NCBI GenBank assembly: GCA_046541515.1
Contig: JBKHDD010000205.1
Location: forward strand, 1-8,222
Direction of reading: 5' to 3'
Length of the DNA stretch: 8,222 nucleotides
Source of the DNA: CAYFVR01 sp046541515
GTDB taxonomy: Bacteria > Desulfobacterota > Desulfobacteria > Desulfobacterales > Desulfococcaceae
Positions 1 to 5,203 of this stretch are shown one piece after another. Every line of letters begins with the position of its first letter. Within the stretch, counting starts at the first letter, position 1. Made by a program: the position numbers and the translations under genes. The notes beneath the pieces were generated by a model, which was given only the letters and a program-made list of their open reading frames with translations, was not told the DNA's origin and did not search any database.

Positions 1-152
1 TTTTGATGAATGCCTCCGAAAATCCGCAAGGATTCAATGTCCGAAGAAGTGCTGGAAATAAAATATTCTCCGAGCCCCCCTTGGCGAGATTCATAAAAGT
101 CACCGCCGAGTTCAATATCTCGGCTTGCTTCCGGCAAAATCCGGATTTTCAT
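1..152 (-). CDS. RelE/ParE-family toxin, N-terminal part (cut by window edge)
   Basis: Fifty complete codons are visible, from an ATG at 150-152 to the left edge, with no stop. The peptide begins MKIRILPEASRDIELGGDFY and continues with YESRQGGLGEYF and a SLRIFGGIH motif. This is the pattern of the RelE/ParE toxin superfamily: a first beta strand with a PEA/D motif, then a helix carrying (F/Y)YE, then GLGxYF. Members are usually about 90-100 residues, so roughly half is seen. The start codon overlaps the antitoxin stop as ATGA, and there is no separate Shine-Dalgarno, so translation is probably coupled to the antitoxin. Known members of the superfamily inhibit translation (RelE, mRNA cleavage) or DNA gyrase (ParE); which applies here cannot be told, because the catalytic C-terminal half lies outside the window. 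Whether the toxin is intact is also unknown. Confidence 0.8.
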   Translation of the reverse strand, partial: MKIRILPEASRDIELGGDFYESRQGGLGEYFISSTSSDIESLRIFGGIHQ

Positions 153-367
153 TTATGGCGGCCCAACAACCATTTTTTTGCGGCCTCCCAGTCTTCAAAA
201 CCGGTGCGTCCTTCTTGGATGGCCTTCATTCGCTCGGCCAGTACATCCCCGTGCCAATCCGGGGAAGGCAGATCCTTGTGATGGCGAGCGAGGTCATCCC
301 AAAGGCGTTCCATCAATTGAAGCTTTTCGGCAAGGGACATTTTTTCGATGGGGACATCTTGAACCAT
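149..367 (-). CDS. addiction module antitoxin (Unstab_antitox / TIGR02574-like)
   Basis: This 72-residue acidic, helical protein fits the 'putative addiction module component' family: an N-terminal MSLAEKLQLMERLWDDLA helix, then a DW-containing linker and an ERMKAIQEG helix, ending in a WEAAKKWL motif. Such proteins are labile antitoxins that neutralise a RelE/ParE toxin encoded just downstream, as seen here with an ATGA overlap. I chose the ATG at 365-367 because AAAGGA lies nine bases upstream (377-382) and family members start close to this point. An in-frame ATG at 383-385 would add six residues and has only a weak GAG upstream. No DNA-binding domain is evident, as is usual for this short family, so autoregulation cannot be read from the sequence. 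The composition looks less GC-rich than the gln genes, which fits horizontal acquisition. It follows glnA in the same direction, but behind the glnA terminator, so it should have its own promoter. Confidence 0.85.
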   Translation of the reverse strand: MVQDVPIEKMSLAEKLQLMERLWDDLARHHKDLPSPDWHGDVLAERMKAIQEGRTGFEDWEAAKKWLLGRHK

Positions 368-385
368 GGAGGGCCGTCCTTTCAT

Positions 386-631
386 TTGTGGAATCTCTTA
401 CTAATCCTCGCCAGTCAAGCGACGGCGAAGGCTGGAAGAACCGGGGAACCCGATCAACGCCTTTTCACGAAACCATCAAGCCCAAATCCTTGGCCAGATT
501 CTGGAGCCTAAAACCTTTCTCGGTTTCTTCCGGTTCCTTTCAATTTCCAACAAAATTACCACACTTCCGAAAGACATGCCAATTTTTCCACCCGTCGTTT
601 CTCCCCGAGGTAGGCATCCTCTCCGCCCCTC
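386..631. other. intergenic region between the glnA terminator and the antitoxin gene
   Basis: About 245 bases with no convincing gene; the open frames crossing it have no family resemblance and no ribosome binding site. It should contain the promoter of the toxin-antitoxin pair on the minus strand. The best sigma70-like match I see is TTGGCA at 577-582, an 18-base spacer and TAATTT at 553-558. That is only a fair match and would leave a leader of over 170 bases. No inverted repeat typical of an autoregulated operator stands out close to the antitoxin start. Confidence 0.5.
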
Positions 632-670
632 CAAAAAAAGACAGCCGGAACCCCGAAGGGATTCCGGCTG
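632..670 (-). terminator. intrinsic terminator of glnA
   Basis: Read on the minus strand, CAGCCGGAA (662-670 complement) pairs perfectly with TTCCGGCTG (642-650 complement). Inside the 9-bp stem, three further C-G pairs close a TTCG tetraloop (UUCG in RNA), with one base unpaired. Seven consecutive T residues follow two bases after the stem (632-638 complement). A strong GC stem, stable tetraloop and U-tract make a textbook Rho-independent terminator about 70 bases after the glnA stop. It separates glnA from the toxin-antitoxin pair. Confidence 0.93.
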
Positions 671-679
671 CCACGTCGC

Positions 680-731
680 GCGTTCTGCGCTCCGCCCCCC
701 GATGGGGCGGAGGCGGGAGGAGGTAGAACGC
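680..731 (-). other. GC-rich hairpin in the glnA 3' untranslated region
   Basis: Two nested inverted repeats lie between the glnA stop codon and its terminator. The inner one pairs CTCCGCCCC (690-698) with GGGGCGGAG (704-712), a perfect 9-bp stem with a 5-base loop. The outer one pairs GCGTTCT (680-686) with AGAACGC (725-731), a perfect 7-bp stem. No T-tract follows directly, so this is not a second simple terminator. It probably folds in the mRNA 3' end and could protect it from exonucleases; that role is inference. Confidence 0.6.
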
Positions 732-740
732 CGGACGATT

Positions 741-2159
741 TTAGATGTCGTAGTACAGATAGAACTCGTGGGGGTGCGGCCGCAGCTTCACCGCGTTCAC
801 CTCGTTTTCGGTCTTGTACTCGACCCACTTTTCGATGACGTCGGGCGTGAACACGTCGCCCTTGGTCAGGAACTCATGGTCGGCTTCCAGCGCCGCCAGG
901 GCCTCGTCCAGGCTGCCGGGGGCGGAAGGAATCTCGGCCAGCTCTTCCGGCGGCAGGCTGTAGATGTCCTTGTCCAGCGGATCGCCCGGATCGATCTTGT
1001 TCTGAATGCCGTCGATGACCGCCATGAGGATGGCGGAGAAGGCCATGTAGCCGTTGCAGGAGGGGTCCGGGGTCCGGAACTCGATCCGCTTGGCCTTCGG
1101 GGACGGGGAGTACATCGGAATCCGGACGGCGGCGCTGCGGTTCCGGCTGGAGTAGGCCAGGTTCACCGGCGCCTCGAAGCCCGGCACCAGCCGCTTGTAG
1201 GAGTTGGTGGTCGGGTTGGTGATGGCGCACAGGGCCCGGGCGTGCCGCAGAATGCCGCCGATGGCCCAGAGACCTTCCTGGGACATGCCCGCGTACTTGT
1301 CGCCGGCGAAAAGTGGATTGCCTTCATTCCAGATGCTGACGTGGGTGTGCATGCCGGTGCCGTTGTCCTCGAACAGCGGCTTGGGCATGAAGGTGACGGT
1401 GTGGCCGTAGCGGTAGGCCACGTTCTTCAGCACGTACTTGAACCAAACCAGCTGATCGCCCATTTCCAGCAGCGGCTTGAAGCGCATGTCGATCTCGGCC
1501 TGACCGGCGGTGGCCACCTCGTGGTGTTGGCACTCCACGTCGATGCCCAGTGATTCCAGGGTCAACAACATCTCGGTCCGCAGGTTCTGGAATTTGTCCG
1601 ACGGCGGCACCGGAAAGTAGCCTTCTTTGTGGCGCGGCTTGTAGCCCTGGTTGGGGCATTCTTCGCGGCCCGTGTTCCAGCTGGCCTCGATGGAATCCAC
1701 CGAATAGAACGCGCTGTGGCGGTTGGACTCGAAGCGGATGTCGTCGAAGATGAAAAATTCGGCTTCCGGGCCGAAGAAGGCGGTGTCGCCGATGCCGGTG
1801 GTTTTCAGATAGGCTTCCGCCTTCTTGGCGATGTTTCTAGGGTCGCGGGTGTAGGACTCCCGGGTGACCGGGTCTTCGATGTTGCCGATGAGCACCAGGG
1901 TGGTTTCGTCGTAAAACGGATCGATCTTGGCGGTGTCGGGATCCGGCACCACCAGCATGTCGCTGGCGTTGATGGGCTGCCAGCCGCGGATGGAGGAGCC
2001 GTCAAAGCCGAAGCCGTCTTCGAACATCGACTCGTCCAGCTCGCCGATGGGGATGGTGAAATGCTGCCAGATGCCGGGGAAATCCATGAAGCGGAGGTCC
2101 ACCACTTTGGCTTTTTTCTCTTTTGCCATCTCCAGTACCTGCGCGGGGGTCATGCTCAT
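741..2159 (-). CDS. glnA: glutamine synthetase, type I (GSI-beta)
   Basis: Cytoplasmic enzyme making glutamine from glutamate, ammonia and ATP, the main entry of ammonium into metabolism; the family forms dodecamers. The 472-residue length matches bacterial GSI (about 469). Motifs in order: DGSSIRGW (about 53-60), GPEAE metal-binding segment (130-134), VATAGQAEID (215-224), GTGMHTHVS (267-275), NSYKRLVPGFEAP (319-331), RNRSAAVRIP (339-348) and EFRTPDPSCNGY (360-371). The extra segment after the GPEAE motif and the DKDIYSLPPEE motif with Tyr400 mark the GSI-beta subgroup, regulated by adenylylation on that tyrosine. I chose the ATG at 2157-2159 because AAAGGAG sits eight bases upstream; a TTG two codons earlier is too close to it and an ATG two codons later too far. 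The enzymes that would modify it, GlnE and GlnD, are encoded immediately upstream on the same strand. A hairpin separates it from glnD, so it likely has its own promoter. Confidence 0.98.
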   Translation of the reverse strand: MSMTPAQVLEMAKEKKAKVVDLRFMDFPGIWQHFTIPIGELDESMFEDGFGFDGSSIRGWQPINASDMLVVPDPDTAKIDPFYDETTLVLIGNIEDPVTRESYTRDPRNIAKKAEAYLKTTGIGDTAFFGPEAEFFIFDDIRFESNRHSAFYSVDSIEASWNTGREECPNQGYKPRHKEGYFPVPPSDKFQNLRTEMLLTLESLGIDVECQHHEVATAGQAEIDMRFKPLLEMGDQLVWFKYVLKNVAYRYGHTVTFMPKPLFEDNGTGMHTHVSIWNEGNPLFAGDKYAGMSQEGLWAIGGILRHARALCAITNPTTNSYKRLVPGFEAPVNLAYSSRNRSAAVRIPMYSPSPKAKRIEFRTPDPSCNGYMAFSAILMAVIDGIQNKIDPGDPLDKDIYSLPPEELAEIPSAPGSLDEALAALEADHEFLTKGDVFTPDVIEKWVEYKTENEVNAVKLRPHPHEFYLYYDI

Positions 2160-2167
2160 GCTCAATT

Positions 2168-2174
2168 CTCCTTT
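2168..2174 (-). promoter_or_regulatory. ribosome binding site of glnA, deciding its start
   Basis: AAAGGAG on the minus strand lies eight bases before the ATG at 2157-2159. The in-frame TTG at 2163-2165 has only two bases of spacing and the ATG at 2151-2153 fourteen, so the middle candidate is favoured. In the rest of the leader (2175-2277) I found no sigma54 element of the TGGCAC-N5-TTGC type and no good sigma70 pair. Confidence 0.8.
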
Positions 2175-2277
2175 GAGTGTGGATGGAACGTTGAAATGAA
2201 ATCAAAGGCCGTCGGGACCCGCGAATCGGGAAAAACGGCCTCGTGCGCGCCTCCTGCGTCCTTCCGAAATTGGACCC

Positions 2278-2309
2278 AAAACGGGCGCCTTTCGGGCGAA
2301 AGGCGCCCG
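2278..2309 (-). terminator. hairpin terminator after glnD
   Basis: A perfect inverted repeat pairs CGGGCGCCTTTC (2282-2293) with GAAAGGCGCCCG (2298-2309), a 12-bp stem around a 4-base loop. On the minus strand it is followed by TTTT and then GGG. It starts eight bases after the glnD stop codon. The stem is very strong but the T-tract is short, so termination may be incomplete, leaving some read-through into glnA. Confidence 0.75.
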
Positions 2310-2316
2310 AAGCGCC

Positions 2317-4965
2317 TCATCGAATGGTTTCGTCGGGGACGTGTTCCCGAATGACCCGGGCGATGGCTTCGCGGATCAGCGCGACCTGATCGGGCGCGTC
2401 CACCTTCTGTCCGTCGAAATCCCGGACGTAAAAGACGTCCACCACCTGATCCACCTTGGTGGCCACTTTGGCGATCCAGACGTCCAGTCGGCACTGGAAC
2501 AGGGCGTCGGTGACGCCGAACAGCAGCCCCGGCGTGTTGTAGGAAAACACCTCGATAATGGTGAAAAAGCTGGAACTGTGGTTGTCCACCACGATTTTGC
2601 TGGGGTGGCGAGTGGTTTCCGGCCGGGCGTCGCCGTAGTCGGCCAGTCGTTCCGCCAGGGCCTCCGCCAGGTTCAATTCGCCGGCCAGGGCGGATTGGAG
2701 ATCCGTTTCCGCCTGGTCCCATTTCCGCTGCTCGTAGATCCGGTCCACCGGCGGTTCCAACTCGAACACGTCCAGGGCGATGTGGTTGCGCCAGGTGTAG
2801 ACCTGGGCGTCCAACACCTCCATGCCGTGAAGGGTGAAGACGCCGGCGATTTTGGAAAACAGGCCCGGCGTGTCGCGGGCGCAGACGGTGACCGTTCGGG
2901 TGTCCGTTCCTTCTCGGCGCCGCACTTGCCAGACAACGGCCTTGTCGCCCAGGGACCGGTGCAGCCGAATATGGGAGACGATGTCTTCGGCGCTTGTGTA
3001 AAGCAGGTACCGGGGCGACATCACCGCGATCAATCCGGCCATCGCCGACCGTTCTTCTTCGTCCGCCGCCCGGGCAAGGACCTCCGCCCGCCTGGCCTCC
3101 ATCCGCTCCAGGGCCTCTTCGGTCGCCAGCTCTCCGTTTTCCAGCACGTTCAATACGTTGAGGTAGAGCCCTTCCAGCAGGGAAGCGGTCCAGCCGTTCC
3201 AGGCCTTGGGACCCGTGGCGCAGGAGTCGGCCACGGAAAGCAGGAAAAGCATTTTCAGCCGACGGATGTCCTTGACCTGCTCGGCGCAGATCACGGCGGT
3301 CTCTTCGTCCTGGATGTCCCGCCGGGTGGCGGTTTTGACCAGGAGCAGATGGAACCGCACCAGAAAGGCCACCGTATCCACGAATTTTTCGTCGTAGGCC
3401 CGTTTCTCCAGGAGATCGCGGACCATCGGCTCCCCGGATTCGGAATGGTCGCCGGAGGGGTCTCCCTTGCCGATGTCGTGAAGAAGGGCCGCCCAGAGCA
3501 GGGGAAGGGGGTTTTTCAGATCCCGGTAAAGCTTGCCGCACAGCTCCCGGTCGGTGGGGTCGTGGTCGGTCCCGAAGCTCTTGAGGGTCTGCACCACCCG
3601 GAGCGAGTGCTTGTCCACCGGGAACAGATGGTATTCGTCGTATTGAATCCGGTTGATGATCCCCTCGAATTCCGGAAGCATGGCCGCCAGCATGCCGGTG
3701 TTCAGCATGGCCTCCAGGGCGTTGAAGCGCGGGGCCGGGGTCCGGAGAATTTTTTCGAAGGCGGCCATCGTTTCCGGGGAGCGCCGGTATTCGGCGTCCG
3801 CCAGATGGCGGAATTCGCGGACCAGCCGCTTGGCTTCTCCGCTGAGGGGGATGCGAAGCCTGGCGCTTTCCTCGAAAACTTGAATCAGCAACTCCGGATG
3901 GTTTCGGATCATGCGGGAGGAGGTGAAAAAGAGCATGCCGCCGCGCACTTCCAGTCCCTCGTAGGCGGGCGCGAGCACTCTTTTTCTTCCCCGGCGGCGG
4001 GCCTGGGTTTCCAGCTCGTAGACCCGGATGTCGTGCTGCTCCTTGAGGAACTCCATGTGCCGATGCAGTTCCCCCAGAAAGCGCTCCACCGGCCGCTGGC
4101 CGTCGGCCTCGCCGTAGCCCATTTCCTCCGCGATCCGTTCCTGAAAACGAAAGCGGAGGTGATCCCATTTTCGACCCACCATGTGGTGCAGTCGGTTCCG
4201 AATGTTCCAAATAAATCCCAGGGCTTCGGTCAGGGCGACGTATTCCTCGTGGGAAAGGCAGCCCATGTATTCCAGATCCCGGGGCTGGGTCAGGCCGGCC
4301 TTGATGCGGGCGATCCACAAAACGGTGTGGTAGTCCCGCAGTCCGCCGTCCCCTTCTTTCAAGTTGGGTTCCAGCAGATAGGTGGAGTCGCCGAAACGGT
4401 CGTGGCGTCCCTGGTTCCGGTCGATGAGACGCTCAACAACCTCGTCGCCCCGGCCCTCCAGGATGCGTTTTCGGAACTGGTCCATGAGCCGGGAGTACAA
4501 AAAGGACATGCCGCAGATGAACCGGGCGTCCAGCAGGGCGGTGAGGACCTCGATTTCCGATTCCGCCACCGTCATGCAGTCTTCCAGGGAACGGGTGGCG
4601 TGGCCCACCTCCAGCCCCACGTCCCAGAGGGGATAGACCATCTCCTCCACCAGGGCCATCGCCTCGTCGGGCACTCGATCTTCAAACAGGAAAAGAAGGT
4701 CCACGTCGGAATGAACGCATTGCTCCCGCCGGCCATATCCGCCCAGGGCGATGAGCGCGTAGGGATTTTTCTGAATTCCAATTCGGGGGCCGATCTCGCT
4801 GGCCTCGTAGCTTTCGTGAAAATAGGCGTCCAGCAATCCGGCGTGGTCGTGCAGAAAATCGGGTGCGTTTCCCCGCAAAAAATCCTCAATCAGCCGCTCT
4901 CGGCCGGCCTTCAGTTGGGCCAGCGGGCGATCGGGATTTTTCGGCGTTGGCGCGGTGGCGGTCAT
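2317..4965 (-). CDS. glnD: bifunctional PII uridylyltransferase / uridylyl-removing enzyme
   Basis: Cytoplasmic glutamine sensor that uridylylates PII when glutamine is low and removes UMP when it is high. The 882-residue length matches the family (E. coli 890). Domains in order: a nucleotidyltransferase domain with GGYGRREQ (75-82) and SDVDLLFLF (86-94; Asp87 and Asp89 the likely metal ligands); a helical GlnD-type region with the EGDGGLRDYHT motif (204-213); an HD domain with DKHSLR (451-456) and LLHDIGKG (494-501; His496-Asp497); and two C-terminal ACT domains starting with TVTVCARDTPGLFSKIAG (about 691-708) and FFTIIEVFSYNTPGLLFG (about 800-817), which bind glutamine in the family. No motif is missing, so both activities are expected. 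The ATG at 4963-4965 is the only in-frame start nearby; its GGGAG lies about 14 bases upstream, unusually far, suggesting weak translation. Its stop lies just before a hairpin terminator. Downstream is glnA and upstream, after 238 bases, glnE. Confidence 0.97.
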   Translation of the reverse strand: MTATAPTPKNPDRPLAQLKAGRERLIEDFLRGNAPDFLHDHAGLLDAYFHESYEASEIGPRIGIQKNPYALIALGGYGRREQCVHSDVDLLFLFEDRVPDEAMALVEEMVYPLWDVGLEVGHATRSLEDCMTVAESEIEVLTALLDARFICGMSFLYSRLMDQFRKRILEGRGDEVVERLIDRNQGRHDRFGDSTYLLEPNLKEGDGGLRDYHTVLWIARIKAGLTQPRDLEYMGCLSHEEYVALTEALGFIWNIRNRLHHMVGRKWDHLRFRFQERIAEEMGYGEADGQRPVERFLGELHRHMEFLKEQHDIRVYELETQARRRGRKRVLAPAYEGLEVRGGMLFFTSSRMIRNHPELLIQVFEESARLRIPLSGEAKRLVREFRHLADAEYRRSPETMAAFEKILRTPAPRFNALEAMLNTGMLAAMLPEFEGIINRIQYDEYHLFPVDKHSLRVVQTLKSFGTDHDPTDRELCGKLYRDLKNPLPLLWAALLHDIGKGDPSGDHSESGEPMVRDLLEKRAYDEKFVDTVAFLVRFHLLLVKTATRRDIQDEETAVICAEQVKDIRRLKMLFLLSVADSCATGPKAWNGWTASLLEGLYLNVLNVLENGELATEEALERMEARRAEVLARAADEEERSAMAGLIAVMSPRYLLYTSAEDIVSHIRLHRSLGDKAVVWQVRRREGTDTRTVTVCARDTPGLFSKIAGVFTLHGMEVLDAQVYTWRNHIALDVFELEPPVDRIYEQRKWDQAETDLQSALAGELNLAEALAERLADYGDARPETTRHPSKIVVDNHSSSFFTIIEVFSYNTPGLLFGVTDALFQCRLDVWIAKVATKVDQVVDVFYVRDFDGQKVDAPDQVALIREAIARVIREHVPDETIR

Positions 4966-5124
4966 GGGTGGGATACCGGCTCCCTCGGAGTTGAAGTCAA
5001 GGCGAAATCCATGTTAATGGGGGTTTTTAAGCAAAGAGCGTGCCTTCGATGGAATTCAAAAAATTCCGGAGCGAAAACAATTCGTTGAATCGGTGAAGCA
5101 AGTGGAAAAATGGCGGTTTTGCTT

Positions 5125-5165
5125 ACAAAATTGTAAAAAAAAGCGAAAAAAAAGAACAAAATTGT
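5125..5165. repeat. two copies of the palindrome ACAAAATTGT
   Basis: The 10-base palindrome-like sequence ACAAAATTGT occurs at 5125-5134 and again at 5156-5165, exactly 31 bases apart (about three helical turns). The first copy extends to TTACAAAATTGTAA, with 6-bp arms. The two copies flank the A8-GCG-A8 segment and overlap the candidate -35 and -10 elements of glnD. They could be paired operator half-sites on one DNA face; no known regulator motif is recognised. Confidence 0.5.
5130..5159 (-). promoter_or_regulatory. candidate sigma70 promoter of glnD
   Basis: On the minus strand, TTGTTC (5154-5159) is a partial -35 match, followed by an 18-base spacer made mostly of two T8 runs, then TACAAT (5130-5135), a five-of-six match to the -10 consensus. 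It would start transcription about 155 bases before glnD. The region is AT-rich and may match by chance, so this is a candidate only. Confidence 0.3.
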
Positions 5166-5203
5166 TTGGGCTTGTCCAAAAACGGCCGCCTTTACCTTCG
5201 CAA

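Larger units (their letters stand above)
5106..5182. other. phased A-tracts, predicted curved DNA
   Basis: On the plus strand, runs of four to eight A occur at 5106-5110, 5127-5130, 5135-5142, 5146-5153, 5158-5161 and 5178-5182. Their centres are about 20.5, 10, 11, 10 and 20.5 bases apart, close to multiples of the DNA helical repeat. Phased A-tracts bend DNA in one direction, so this stretch should be intrinsically curved. It lies between glnE and glnD in otherwise GC-rich sequence and overlaps the candidate glnD promoter. Confidence 0.6.

Noticed and set aside
563..582. Possible sigma54 promoter (TTGGCATGTCTTTCGG on the minus strand)
   Set aside because: The -24-like TGGCA is present but the required GC of the -12 element is absent at the correct spacing.
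576..1553. A 325-codon plus-strand frame opposite glnA
   Set aside because: Antisense to conserved glnA sequence and starting inside the glnA terminator; no ribosome binding site or family motif.
2162..4318. A 718-codon open frame on the minus strand overlapping glnD in another frame
   Set aside because: Arg/Gly/Pro-rich, low-complexity translation typical of an alternative frame of GC-rich DNA, entirely overlapping a well-supported gene and running into the glnD-glnA spacer.
2341..5088. A 915-codon open frame on the plus strand covering nearly all of glnD
   Set aside because: It is the antisense shadow of a GC-rich gene: rich in Gly, Val, His and Gln, with no recognisable domain, and glnD on the other strand carries intact catalytic motifs throughout.
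5135..5165. Possible intrinsic terminator of glnE (AACAATTTTGTT followed by a T8 run on the minus strand)
   Set aside because: The stem is only 4-5 A-T-rich pairs with a very small loop, too weak to be called a terminator despite the T-tract.
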